Shown here: piece by piece, positions 24,592 to 33,752 of the stretch
Numbering within the stretch: the first letter of the stretch is position 1
Layout: each line of letters opens with the position of its first letter
DNA from: Bacteroidota bacterium
GTDB taxonomy: Bacteria; Bacteroidota; Ignavibacteria; Kryptoniales; JAKASW01
Reading direction: 5' to 3'
NCBI GenBank assembly: GCA_021845665.1
Contig: JAJZVO010000001.1
Coordinates: 89,392-153,391, forward strand
Length of the DNA: 64,000 bases
Position numbers and translations under genes: made by a program
The notes under the pieces: model-generated
The model's database searches: none
The model's input: the letters and a program-made list of their open reading frames with translations, nothing else
Told to the model about the DNA's origin: nothing

Positions 24592-26955
24592 CGCCGCCAC
24601 AGTCATAAGCGCCACCGCCAAAGCGATTCCACCAGATAGAATGAATATCCAAATTCCAATCCCAGTTCTGTACGCAAAACCTTGTAACCATCTCGTCATA
24701 ACATAGTATGCCAATGGCCAGGCAATCACATTTGCTACCAGGACGAGTTTCACGAATTCTCCCGACAGCAGTTTGATTATGACGGGTACCGATGCGCCCA
24801 AGACCTTTCTAATTCCAATCTCTTTCGTCCGCTCTTGCACACCGAATGACGCAAGCCCGAACAAGCCAAGACAGGCGATAGCAATTGCCAAGCCTGCGAA
24901 CCCGTTTACCGCGCCGCCGAACCTGCCGTCATTGACGTATAGTCTTGCGAGATCGGCATCCAGGAACGAATAGTCGAAAGGATACCCGGGATAAATCTCA
25001 TCCCATCTTGTCTTCAAGAAATTCAAGGTCGCTTGATAATTCAAGGGAGCGATCCTGCAAATCAAAAATTGATACTGACTTTGCTTGCCGTCAAAAATTA
25101 CCAAAGGGTCAATCTTGTTTCGCAGAGATTGATAATTAAAATCTCTGACCACCCCCACTATCTTGCAATTGCCCAGGCCATTATAAGTCACCAGTTCCTG
25201 ACCGACAGGATTATTAAGTCCCAGCTCACGTTGTGCGCTTTCATTGATGATCATTCCATACTGAGTATGCGACTTTGAAAAAGGCACACCAGCCTTCATG
25301 TGTAAACCAAGAACGTTTATGTATTCGGAATCAACCGGTACCCAGTTCATAACCAATGATTTCGAGTCTTTGCCCGTGGTTTGGAAACTACTCTTCATGA
25401 AGATTCCCCCCGGATAGCCATAAGAAGCTGTCGTCGAGACCACATTGGGATTCCTGGCTATTTCCGTGCGATAAGCATCAAATCTGCTCATCTCGTCAGC
25501 TTGCCACAGGGGCCGGCACAAACTGATGACAACTAAGTTGCTTTTGTTAAATCCAAGGTCCGAATTCTGGATGTAGCCCATTTGATTCGCTACTACTATC
25601 GCGCAAACAATCAACGCAATCGAAATTGTAAACTGAAAAACTACTAGAAACTTGCGGACAGCGTCTCCAAGATTCACCGACTTTATTGTCCTCTTAAATA
25701 ACGATAACGGCTCCATGGATGAAAGAAATACAGCAGGATAAATACCAGCCAGGAGCCCCGTCACTACGGTCGCGGCAACGAAACCTATTCCAATAACACC
25801 ACCGTTTAACTTGTGCAGGCTAAGCCCGACTCCAGTGAGAGCTTTCGCGTATGGTGCGAGAAGTTCAACCAAAACAAGGCCGAGCACGGTCGCCAAGAGG
25901 CTTGTAATCAGAGACTCCCCGAGAAATTGCGATATCAATTGAGCCCTCTCTGCCCCCAGTACTTTTCTGACACTAATTTCCTTCGAACGCTTGACATATT
26001 TAGCCGTTGAAAGATTCATGAAGTTTACACACGCCAGAAACAGGAGAAACAACGCAATCACGGAAAGGATATATAAAGTCTGGATGTCCATGTTAGAAGG
26101 GAAATCATAATCCAGATGCGACCGCAGATGTATGTCTTTCAAAGGCTGGAGTATGACGGACACGCTCATCCCTTCAAGCTCAGGATTTCCCTTCAGGTGT
26201 TGTTCGGTAAATAACGCTAACTCTTTTCTAAGATTCCCTGCGGATTGGCTATGAGACGACAAGATAAATGTATAGTAACTGATTGTGCCCCACTTCCCGA
26301 TTGTAATATCGTGCGCCCACCAATTGGTATAGAGAGTGCTAAAGGAACTGAGAAATTGAAACTGCAGACTCGAATTTGACGGAGGGTCAGCTACAACCCC
26401 GGTGACAGTGAAATTGAGAGTCGTGTCTCCCTGCTCCAACTGTACCACCTGACCAACCGGATCTCGATCGCCAAAGTATTTCAATGCCGCGGACTTTGTA
26501 ATAACAATCGAATAAGGAACCGACAAGGCTGATGATGAATTCCCTTCGAGCAGTTTGTAACTGAAGACAGAAAAAAAGCTGGAATCTACAAACATAAACC
26601 CGCGTGTGTAAAAGGACCTGTCTTGAAATTTGACCAACTGCCTGGCAATCATCCCCAAGTCAAATATCCTGGTGTAATTCTCAACACCGGGGACATCATC
26701 TTTCAACGCAGGGCCAAGCTTATCCGAAGACACCGCCGCTTTTATGGTCTTACCGGAGAAGCTGATCTCGCTTGCAGTCCGGTAGATACGACTATAGTTC
26801 TTGTTAAATCTGTCGAAGCTGAACTCATACTGAACGTACAAAAGAATGACGAGACAGCTTGCGATGCCGATGGAAAGCCCAACGATGTTGATGAACGAAT
26901 AGACCTTGTTCCGAAGGATATTTCGGAAAGCGATCTTAAGGTAATTCTCAATCAT
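24538..26955 (-). CDS. FtsX/MacB-type ABC permease P3
   Basis: 805 residues. N-terminus MIENYLKIAFRNILRNKVYS, TM1 INIVGLSIGIASCLVILLYV. Coupling segments KRSKEISVRKVLGAERAQL and ERTKEIGIRKVLGASVPV; the end is NPIQSLRYE. The frame extends ten codons upstream, but AAGGA sits eight bases before the ATG at 26955. Its last codons and the downstream spacer are near-identical to those of P2, while the middle of the protein is not. That points to gene conversion or a breakpoint near the 3' end. Confidence 0.9.
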   Translation of the reverse strand: MIENYLKIAFRNILRNKVYSFINIVGLSIGIASCLVILLYVQYEFSFDRFNKNYSRIYRTASEISFSGKTIKAAVSSDKLGPALKDDVPGVENYTRIFDLGMIARQLVKFQDRSFYTRGFMFVDSSFFSVFSYKLLEGNSSSALSVPYSIVITKSAALKYFGDRDPVGQVVQLEQGDTTLNFTVTGVVADPPSNSSLQFQFLSSFSTLYTNWWAHDITIGKWGTISYYTFILSSHSQSAGNLRKELALFTEQHLKGNPELEGMSVSVILQPLKDIHLRSHLDYDFPSNMDIQTLYILSVIALFLLFLACVNFMNLSTAKYVKRSKEISVRKVLGAERAQLISQFLGESLITSLLATVLGLVLVELLAPYAKALTGVGLSLHKLNGGVIGIGFVAATVVTGLLAGIYPAVFLSSMEPLSLFKRTIKSVNLGDAVRKFLVVFQFTISIALIVCAIVVANQMGYIQNSDLGFNKSNLVVISLCRPLWQADEMSRFDAYRTEIARNPNVVSTTASYGYPGGIFMKSSFQTTGKDSKSLVMNWVPVDSEYINVLGLHMKAGVPFSKSHTQYGMIINESAQRELGLNNPVGQELVTYNGLGNCKIVGVVRDFNYQSLRNKIDPLVIFDGKQSQYQFLICRIAPLNYQATLNFLKTRWDEIYPGYPFDYSFLDADLARLYVNDGRFGGAVNGFAGLAIAIACLGLFGLASFGVQERTKEIGIRKVLGASVPVIIKLLSGEFVKLVLVANVIAWPLAYYVMTRWLQGFAYRTGIGIWIFILSGGIALAVALMTVAAHAIKAATANPIQSLRYE

Positions 26956-26974
26956 GGTACGATCCTTCTTAAGG

Positions 26975-27108
26975 GCATGGCGCATAATGCAGAGCGCATA
27001 GCGAGCGGGCCACGTGTCATTCGCTTTGCTCCATGCGCTATGCGCCGTGCAAGGTTATTCATAGCGTAGAGATTGGACCGGATTTGCCGTCGCGGCTTTG
27101 ACCGCATG
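26975..27108. repeat. 134-bp duplicated segment, copy B
   Basis: Partner of 24458-24591: a heptamer palindrome in the P2-P3 spacer plus the last 54 bases of P2. The arms (words CATGGCG, CATAATG, CAGAGCG, CATAGCG against CGCTTTG, CTCCATG, CGCTATG, CGCCGTG) can pair over about 29 bp. Confidence 0.85.
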
Positions 27109-29478
27109 TGAAGCCACGGTCGCAAGCGCGATAAGCAATGCAATAGCTCCCGACACCGCAAAAATCCATAAGCTCAAGCTCGTACGGTATGCGAAGAGGC
27201 TCAGCCACTTATTCATGAGCAAGTACGCGAGCGGCCACGCGACGACATTCGCTATCAACACCCACTTCACAAACTGCAGCGACAGCAGCCTGGTTACTTC
27301 CGGCACCGAAGCTCCTAGAACTTTTCTGATCCCGATCTCTTTCGTCCGCTGTTCAGTCGTGAACGCGGCCAATCCGAAAAGGCCGAGACAGGCTATGATT
27401 ATCGCCAGCGCCGAAAACAAGCCGACAATTTCTTCGGTCTTGAAATCGAGAGAGTAGAGTTGGTGTAAATCATCGTCAAGAAACGAATAGTTTAGAGGTT
27501 CATTCCCTGCATACTTTTTCCACGCGCTTTGGATCGCTGTGATTCCTTTTGCCTGATTGCCGGGCGCCAATCGAGCCGTGACATAACTCCCCACGTACTC
27601 TTTATAGCGCGGAAGAATTATCGCCAGCGGTCTTACCGGCTCGTGCATCCACGCGTACTTGAAATCCTTCACCACGCCAATGATGTCGAACGGCACCCAC
27701 TCTTTCGGCCTCGGACCGGGGAAAAGAAGACGTCTCCCCACGATGTTCTTTATGCCGTAGAATCTCTCCAGCGCCTCGTTGACAACGACCGCACCTGTAT
27801 CCGAAGGATGCGATGCTGAGAAGAATCTTCCCTCCGCCATTTTCAACTCATACGTCTTCGCAAAATCATTATCGGAAACCAACACGCATGTGTTCTCCGG
27901 CTGATCCTTGCCTGAGCCCTCAAGTTTGTATGCGTGGTTGCCACCCAGATTGCCCGGAACAGCCGATGAATTGGTGAGGCTTGCGATGTTCTTGTTCCCT
28001 TCAATCTCGTGCATGAACGACTGGAACTGGCCCGATAGATGGTCTGCCCCGTTCACCACGAGAAGACCGGATTTTTGAAATCCGAGGTTCACGGTACGGA
28101 CATATCTCATCTGAGAATAAATGACGAATGTTGCGATAATCAGGACGATGGACACTGCAAACTGAGAGACAACCAGTGTATTCCGTAGTTTGGATTTCCT
28201 TCCGCCTTCCGTCGCACTCGACCTGAGAGCTTTGACCGAATTCGAAGACGACAAATAAAACGCGGGATAGATCCCTGCGACAACGCCAACCACAACGACA
28301 AAGCCAACCAGGACCGGTATCAGTAGCAGATCGCCGAAAAGGTCGAAGCTCATCTTCCTGCCGACGACGTCGCTGAAAAGTGGAAGGAATAGCTCGATAA
28401 TTGCCACTGCCATCAGCACCGAAATTGCAGTCATCAAAATCGACTCAGCCAGGAATTGCCGGATGAGATGGAATCGGGGTGCCCCTAATGATTTTCTCAC
28501 TCCGACTTCCTTTGTGCGCTTCGCCGATCTCGCAGTCGCGAGATTGATGAAGTTTATCGTCGCAATTAACAGAATCGCGATCGCGATTGCTGAGAAGACA
28601 TAAACCAAAGGGGCGTAACCGCCCGGCTCTATTTCACCGAAAGGCGAGGCGAGGTGAATCGATGTCAAAGGCTGGAGCCTGTACCCGTACCTGTTCCCTG
28701 TCGCGAGGAAGTCTTTGTACGAAGTGCCCGTAAACTCTTTCAATTGTGAGGCGGCATGATCGGTCACTTCCCGATCCAGTTTGCCCTGGACATTCCCGAG
28801 ATTCGCGCCGCTTCGGAGGAGAAAGTAGGTGTAGTAATTGTTTGTCAACCAGGCCGTGTTCCGACTGTCCGGCAGTGTCGTGAGCGATACGATGAAATCC
28901 GGATGGAAATGTGAATTCTGTGGAAAGTCTTTGAACACGCCGGTCACTACATAATCATTCTGTCTGTCGACTGTGGCGACTTTGCCGAGCGGATTCTCGT
29001 TACCGAAATATCTGCGGGCAGTCGACTCATTCATCACAATGGTGTTTGGCTGCGTGAGAGCGGTCTTCGGGTCTCCTTCCACAACATGGATGGTGAACAC
29101 TTCGAAGACGGTGGAGTCGGCCCAGAAGAATCTCTCTTCGTTGAAAGCCTTGTTCTTATACGCGACAGTTTGAGAACCTTGGAGATGCAAGCGCGTGTAT
29201 GCGACGACATCGGGTACATCGTGCGCGACTTGAGGTCCAAGAGGTGCAGGACTTGCCGGTCCGCTGAAACCGTGACCGTTGACCCTGACAGAGAAAGCAG
29301 CACGGTAAATGCGGTCCGCGTTCTTGTTGAACTTGTCGTAGCTGAACTCGTCCCGCACGAAAGTTAGAATCGCAAGACAGCTGGCAATGCCTACTGCAAG
29401 ACCGGCAATGTTGATGAACGAATAGAGCTTGTTCCTGAGAATGTTTCTCACTGCGATTTTCAAATAGTTTTTCAGCAT
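27055..29478 (-). CDS. FtsX/MacB-type ABC permease P2
   Basis: 807 residues. N-terminus MLKNYLKIAVRNILRNKLYS, TM1 INIAGLAVGIASCLAILTFV. Coupling segments KRTKEVGVRKSLGAPRFHL and QRTKEIGIRKVLGASVPE; the end is NPVQSLRYE. AAAGGAG precedes the ATG. It is clearly closest to P1: both carry AEGRFFS..HPSDT in the second periplasmic domain and RK(S/T)LGAPR in the first coupling segment, so P1-P2 look like a duplication pair. Confidence 0.9.
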   Translation of the reverse strand: MLKNYLKIAVRNILRNKLYSFINIAGLAVGIASCLAILTFVRDEFSYDKFNKNADRIYRAAFSVRVNGHGFSGPASPAPLGPQVAHDVPDVVAYTRLHLQGSQTVAYKNKAFNEERFFWADSTVFEVFTIHVVEGDPKTALTQPNTIVMNESTARRYFGNENPLGKVATVDRQNDYVVTGVFKDFPQNSHFHPDFIVSLTTLPDSRNTAWLTNNYYTYFLLRSGANLGNVQGKLDREVTDHAASQLKEFTGTSYKDFLATGNRYGYRLQPLTSIHLASPFGEIEPGGYAPLVYVFSAIAIAILLIATINFINLATARSAKRTKEVGVRKSLGAPRFHLIRQFLAESILMTAISVLMAVAIIELFLPLFSDVVGRKMSFDLFGDLLLIPVLVGFVVVVGVVAGIYPAFYLSSSNSVKALRSSATEGGRKSKLRNTLVVSQFAVSIVLIIATFVIYSQMRYVRTVNLGFQKSGLLVVNGADHLSGQFQSFMHEIEGNKNIASLTNSSAVPGNLGGNHAYKLEGSGKDQPENTCVLVSDNDFAKTYELKMAEGRFFSASHPSDTGAVVVNEALERFYGIKNIVGRRLLFPGPRPKEWVPFDIIGVVKDFKYAWMHEPVRPLAIILPRYKEYVGSYVTARLAPGNQAKGITAIQSAWKKYAGNEPLNYSFLDDDLHQLYSLDFKTEEIVGLFSALAIIIACLGLFGLAAFTTEQRTKEIGIRKVLGASVPEVTRLLSLQFVKWVLIANVVAWPLAYLLMNKWLSLFAYRTSLSLWIFAVSGAIALLIALATVASHAVKAATANPVQSLRYE

Positions 29479-29497
29479 TGTCTACTCCTTTGACTAA

Positions 29498-29590
29498 CAG
29501 GAGAAAGCAGACAGGAGGCAGGACATTCTGCACCCCTTTAGCTTCCTCCTTTCTCCTGTTTCTCGTAGAGTCCGTCGGACTCAACGGAGT
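29498..29590. repeat. AGGAGAAAG-type palindrome and GAGTCC hairpin in the P1-P2 spacer
   Basis: Left arm (29498-29523: AGGAGAAAGC, AGACAGGAGG) and right arm (29541-29562: CTTCCTCC, TTTCTCCTG) form an imperfect inverted pair. A perfect hairpin GAGTCC-GTC-GGACTC follows at 29568-29582. The style differs from the GCATAG-type elements between later permeases but matches those at 32830 and 33670. Confidence 0.6.
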
Positions 29591-29615
29591 CTGACGAGCT
29601 TTCTCCTTCCCTTGG

Positions 29616-32039
29616 TTACTCATACCTTAAGGATTCCACAGGATTTGCAGTCGCCGTTTTAATTGCATGCAAACTCACCGTCAACAGCGCAATGACGAGT
29701 GCCATGACACCCGACGCGACGAAAATCCACACGCTGATGTCCATCCTGTATGCGAAATTCTTCAGCCAATTATTCATTACGTAGTAAGCCAGCGGCCAGG
29801 CTATGACGTTTGCGATTAACACCCATCTCATGAACTGTCCTGACAGGAGCGCGACCACTTCCGGCACAGATGCACCGAGGACCTTTCGAATCCCAATCTC
29901 CTTGGTTCGCTGCTCGGTGATAAAAGCGGCAAGCCCCAACAAGCCCAAACATGCGATGAAAATCGCCAGGACAGAAAATGTTCCGGCAATCTTACTGGTC
30001 CTCTGATCTGCTGCATAAAGATTCTGCAGGCTGTTATCGAGAAAGTTGAAGTTGAATTCTTCGTTGCCTGCATACTCTCTCCAGGCTCCCTCAATGAAGG
30101 ATATCGTGCTCAGGTGGTTCCCAGGCGCAAGGCGCACCGTAACGAATTGGGCAGCGCTGGTTTCCGGCAGTAGACCGATGACGAGCGGCAAAATCGGCTC
30201 GTGGAGCGAGTGATAATTAAAATCTTTCACGACTCCGACTACCTCCAGTCGCCTTTGGTCTGCCATTGTCTCGCCCGGCAACACGAGATACTTTCCGACC
30301 AGGTCTTTTACACCGAAGGCTTTCTCAACTTCCTGGTTGACGACAATTGCCGCCGTGTCTGAAGGGTGACCCCGAGAAAAGAATCTCCCTTCCGCCATCT
30401 GCAGCTTGTATGTCTTTGCAAAGTCGTAATCGCTTCGCATCGTTCGTAAGTCTACAAGCTGACGGGCACCTGTCCCTTCGAGCCAGAATCCACTGTCGCT
30501 ATACTGGTTCCCCGGAATCGCCGTCGAGTTGGTCACGTTTAATATGTCTGTGTTCTGCCTCAATTTGTCTTCGAAGGATCGTATCCGGCCTCCTAAGTCA
30601 TCTGTTCTATAGATCACTACGCTCTCTTCCTTGTCAAATCCCAGATTTCTTGTTTGTACATAGTTCAATTGATCATATATCACGATTGTACCGATGAAGA
30701 GAGCGATTGAAATCGCGAACTGGAACACAACAAGTCCGTTTCTTACGAGCGATTTTCTTCCTCCTTTCTTCGTCTCCCGCTTGAGCGCATCGATAGGATG
30801 GAAAGACGATAAGTAGAGGGCGGGATAACATCCGGCAATGATCCCGACAACAATAGCGAGACCGATAAGAATCGGAATCGTCGAGAGATTAGCCAAAAGA
30901 CCGAGACTCAGTTTCTTGCCGGCGGTTTCATTGAAAAGAGGAAGCATGAGCTCGACGATACCGACCGCTAATATGACTGCTGCGCTGCTCATCATCACTG
31001 ACTCCGCTATGAACTGCCAGACCAGGTGAGAGCGAGGCGCCCCGAGCGTCTTCCTGATTCCCACTTCCTTCGCTCGCTTCTCGGATCTCGCTGTGGCAAG
31101 GTTTACGAAATTTATGCAGGCGATCAGAAGGATCGCGATTGCTATCGCCGAGAAGATATATTCAGTGGAAATGTTGCCGTTCTGCTCCAGCTCGTAATCG
31201 AGATGCGAGTACAAGTGTATCGATTTCAGCGGCTGCATATTGAACCCGACCCTGTTGCCTGCGGCGAGGAATTGCTCGATCGGCACCCCCGTAACAGCTT
31301 TCACCTGTGGACCGGCATGATCGACAAGTTCCTGGTTGAGCCTGTGCCTGAATTGTTCCGGGTCGGTTCCCTTCTTCAGGAGGAAATACGTGTAGTAGTT
31401 GTTGCTCATCCAGTTTGGATTCCGGCCATCTTTCAAAGTGCAAAGCGATGCGAGAAGGTCAGCGTGAAAATGCGAGTTCCTTGGGATATCCTTTATCACG
31501 CCAGTGATGATATATTTGGTGCCGTTTCCCACATCCAGTATCTTCCCGATCGGGCTATCCTGACCGAAATACCTCCTGGCAGCAGACTCGGTGATCACAA
31601 GCGTATTCGGCTGAGCAAGAGCAGTCCCGGGATTCCCAGTCACAAATGGCAGGGTAAAGACACTGAATACTGTAGAATCAGCCCAGATCAACTGCTGGTT
31701 CGCAAATGTTTTTTTGTGATACCTGACTACTTTTCCTCCTTCGTAATGAAGCCGGGCATACGTCGTGACTTCGGGAAAATCCTGAAAGGCCGTAGGTCCC
31801 ATCGGGGCCGGGCTCATGGCTGACCTGACTTCGCCGCCGTGGAAAGTTGCTGTGAACCCTGGCCTGTATACTTGATCCGCATTCTTGTTGTACCTGTCGT
31901 AGCTCAGTTCATCTCTCACGAAGAGGGCTATGATTATGAAGCAGGCAATGCCCACGGCGAGGCCGACAATGTTAATGACCGTGTAGGATCTGGAGTTTCT
32001 GAGATTTCTCAGAGCGACTTGGACATAATTCTTAAGCAC
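29616..32039 (-). CDS. FtsX/MacB-type ABC permease P1 (next to the ATPases)
   Basis: 807 residues. N-terminus (GTG)LKNYVQVALRNLRNSRSYT, TM1 INIVGLAVGIACFIIIALFV. Coupling segments KRAKEVGIRKTLGAPRSHL and QRTKEIGIRKVLGASVPE; the end is NPVESLRYE. The GTG at 32039 is taken as start because AAGGAG lies seven bases ahead and it aligns with the start of the sister genes; an upstream ATG would add seven residues that overlap the ribosome site. As first permease after the ATPase genes it may be the ancestral partner, but this is inference. Confidence 0.9.
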   Translation of the reverse strand: MLKNYVQVALRNLRNSRSYTVINIVGLAVGIACFIIIALFVRDELSYDRYNKNADQVYRPGFTATFHGGEVRSAMSPAPMGPTAFQDFPEVTTYARLHYEGGKVVRYHKKTFANQQLIWADSTVFSVFTLPFVTGNPGTALAQPNTLVITESAARRYFGQDSPIGKILDVGNGTKYIITGVIKDIPRNSHFHADLLASLCTLKDGRNPNWMSNNYYTYFLLKKGTDPEQFRHRLNQELVDHAGPQVKAVTGVPIEQFLAAGNRVGFNMQPLKSIHLYSHLDYELEQNGNISTEYIFSAIAIAILLIACINFVNLATARSEKRAKEVGIRKTLGAPRSHLVWQFIAESVMMSSAAVILAVGIVELMLPLFNETAGKKLSLGLLANLSTIPILIGLAIVVGIIAGCYPALYLSSFHPIDALKRETKKGGRKSLVRNGLVVFQFAISIALFIGTIVIYDQLNYVQTRNLGFDKEESVVIYRTDDLGGRIRSFEDKLRQNTDILNVTNSTAIPGNQYSDSGFWLEGTGARQLVDLRTMRSDYDFAKTYKLQMAEGRFFSRGHPSDTAAIVVNQEVEKAFGVKDLVGKYLVLPGETMADQRRLEVVGVVKDFNYHSLHEPILPLVIGLLPETSAAQFVTVRLAPGNHLSTISFIEGAWREYAGNEEFNFNFLDNSLQNLYAADQRTSKIAGTFSVLAIFIACLGLLGLAAFITEQRTKEIGIRKVLGASVPEVVALLSGQFMRWVLIANVIAWPLAYYVMNNWLKNFAYRMDISVWIFVASGVMALVIALLTVSLHAIKTATANPVESLRYE

Positions 32040-32053
32040 GCGATCTCCTTTTG

Positions 32054-32148
32054 GGCGCATTGCGCAGAGCGTTCAGCGCGGCCCCGTCATGATATATCAC
32101 AGGGAACCTCGCACTTTGCTCCATGACCTTTGCACCATGCCCTTTGCG
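32054..32148. repeat. Heptamer-type palindrome between ATPase 2 and P1
   Basis: CATTGCG and CAGAGCG words on the left, TTTGCTCC, ATGACC, TTTGCACC, ATGCCC and TTTGCGCT words on the right. It continues the spacer style of the permease array up to the ATPase gene. Confidence 0.5.
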
Positions 32149-32814
32149 CTATGCCTTTTCGATCCACCCATCTTTCAACCTTATGATCCTGTTTCCATAC
32201 GCAGCGTTCGTTTCGGAGTGCGTTACCTGTATTATGGTCGTACCCTGGTTATTCAATTCCTTCAGGAGGTCCATGATTTCCTTGCCCTGTTCTGAATGCA
32301 GATTTCCCGTAGGTTCATCCGCCAAAATCAGCTTTGGCTCCGCGATCACCGCCCTCGCGATCGCCACGAGCTGCTGCTGTCCGCCGGAGAGCTGGTTTGG
32401 AAATAAGTCCTTCTTGGCAACGATGTTGAACTTGTCGAGCGCCTCCGCCACTCTTCCCTTTCTGTCGTTCCCATTCACCTTTTGGTAAAGGAGCGGCGTC
32501 TCAAGGTTTTCATAAACCGTCAGCTCATCGATCAGGTGATAACTCTGGAATACGAAACCGATATAAGTCTTGTGAAGTTCGGTCAGCTTCTTCTCGCTCA
32601 TCTTGTGGACGGGTTCATCGAGGAAATAATATTCGCCGTTCGACGGGGTATCCAGCATACCGATGATATTGAGAAGTGTTGTCTTGCCTGAGCCCGATGG
32701 TCCCATGACGGAAACGAACTCGCCCGGTTTTACTTCGAGGTTGATGTTTCGTAGGACGTAGGTCTTGATGGCCCGGTTTTCGTAGTACTTTTCGATGGCT
32801 GATAGCTTTATCAT
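32149..32814 (-). CDS. ABC transporter ATPase 2 (LolD/MacB type) with altered D-loop
   Basis: 221 residues, MacB/LolD-type ATPase that would power the permeases from the cytosol. Walker [10 protein letters not shown] (about 39-47), Q-loop in GFVFQSYHL, signature LSGGQQQ, Walker B LILADEP, H-loop QVTHSE. Two unusual positions: the D-loop reads GNLHSEQG where GNLDS is normal, and the residue after the signature is L ([10 protein letters not shown]) where R is usual. The neighbouring ATPase at 32956-33645 has both standard residues. The two may pair as an asymmetric heterodimer. Gene order adaptor, ATPase 1, ATPase 2, permeases. Confidence 0.92.
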   Translation of the reverse strand: MIKLSAIEKYYENRAIKTYVLRNINLEVKPGEFVSVMGPSGSGKTTLLNIIGMLDTPSNGEYYFLDEPVHKMSEKKLTELHKTYIGFVFQSYHLIDELTVYENLETPLLYQKVNGNDRKGRVAEALDKFNIVAKKDLFPNQLSGGQQQLVAIARAVIAEPKLILADEPTGNLHSEQGKEIMDLLKELNNQGTTIIQVTHSETNAAYGNRIIRLKDGWIEKA

Positions 32815-32829
32815 TTCTTCCTCTTTTCA

Positions 32830-32955
32830 AGAAGGAGAAAGGAAACAGGAGGTAGGAGACAGGAATCACATGTTCCCTTGCTCCTTCACTTTCCTATCTC
32901 CTTTCTCCTGTCTGCCGAATCTCGCGCTTTGCGCTTTGCCCTCTGCGCTTTGCGC
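32830..32955. repeat. AGGAGAAAGG palindrome plus CGCTTTG repeats between ATPase genes
   Basis: Purine arm 32830-32862 (AGGAGAAAGG, AAACAGGAGG, TAGGAGACAGG) faces pyrimidine arm 32880-32912 (CTATCTCC, TTTCTCCTG). A run with 7-bp period follows (CGCTTTG, CGCTTTG, CCCTCTG, CGCTTTG). Both repeat flavours of the locus meet here. Confidence 0.65.
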
Positions 32956-33645
32956 TCACACGTGAAACTTCTCTTTATAGTTTTCGGTCACCACATGCCC
33001 ATCGAAAAGATGTATTATGCGATGAGCAAACTCCGAATCGTGCGGTGAGTGAGTGACCATAAGGATAGTTGTGCCCCCTTCGTTCAGTTGAGTCAGTATG
33101 TTCATCACCTCTTCTCCGTTGGCGGAATCCAGATTCCCGGTCGGTTCATCGGCAAGTATAAGTGCGGGCTTCGCGACAACCGCCCTGCTGACCGCCACGC
33201 GCTGCTGTTGGCCGCCCGAAAGCTGTTGCGGAAAATGATCCCTTCGATGCATTATCTGCATGCGTTCCAGCACCTCATCAACTATCTTCTTCCTCTCGGA
33301 AGCCGACACCCCAAGGTAGAGCAGCGGCAGCTCGACGTTCTCGAAGACTGTCAGTTCATCGATCAGGTTGAAGCTCTGAAATACAAACCCGATGTTCCGC
33401 TTCCGGATGTTTGCGCGCTGCCGTTCCGTATATTTCGATACTTCCTCATTTAAGAAGTAGTATTCACCTTCGCTGGGGTTGTCAAGCATTCCGAGAAGAT
33501 TAAGGAGCGTGGACTTGCCGCAACCTGACGGCCCCATTATTGCGACAAACTCTTTCTCCTTTATGTCGATGTTGACACTGTCGAGAGCCGTGGTTTCGAC
33601 TTCTTCGGTGGTGTAAAGCTTCTTCAGGTTGACAGTTCGAATCAT
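32956..33645 (-). CDS. ABC transporter ATPase 1 (LolD/MacB type)
   Basis: 229 residues with a complete motif set: Walker [11 protein letters not shown]-loop GFVFQSFNL, signature [14 protein letters not shown], Walker [17 protein letters not shown] with the catalytic Glu, H-loop MVTHSP. It belongs to the same MacB/LolD/FtsE-like group as ATPase 2 and is clearly paralogous to it (shared ELTVxEN, GEYYFL). The C-terminal extension ([15 protein letters not shown]) is short. It lies 107 bp below the adaptor gene in one transcription unit. Confidence 0.94.
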   Translation of the reverse strand: MIRTVNLKKLYTTEEVETTALDSVNIDIKEKEFVAIMGPSGCGKSTLLNLLGMLDNPSEGEYYFLNEEVSKYTERQRANIRKRNIGFVFQSFNLIDELTVFENVELPLLYLGVSASERKKIVDEVLERMQIMHRRDHFPQQLSGGQQQRVAVSRAVVAKPALILADEPTGNLDSANGEEVMNILTQLNEGGTTILMVTHSPHDSEFAHRIIHLFDGHVVTENYKEKFHV

Positions 33646-33669
33646 AGGTTAATCCTTTCTTATTACGTG

Positions 33670-33740
33670 AAGACAGGAAACGGGAGAAAGGACACAACAC
33701 AGCCGCATTCCTTTCTCCTGTCTGCTTCCTCCTTTCTCCC
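33670..33740. repeat. GGGAGAAAGG palindrome between adaptor and ATPase 1
   Basis: Purine arm AGACAGGAAACGGGAGAAAG and pyrimidine arm with CTTTCTCCTGTCTG, TTCCTCC and TTTCTCC. It is the same flavour as 29498-29562 and 32830-32912. Confidence 0.6.
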
Positions 33741-33752
33741 CACTATTGATCT

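Noticed and set aside
31026..31823. 265-codon plus-strand frame opposite permease P1
   Set aside because: It lies wholly antisense to a well-supported gene; GC-rich coding strands often leave such shadows. The same holds for long antisense frames at 48686-49597, 58569-59387 and 60192-61142.
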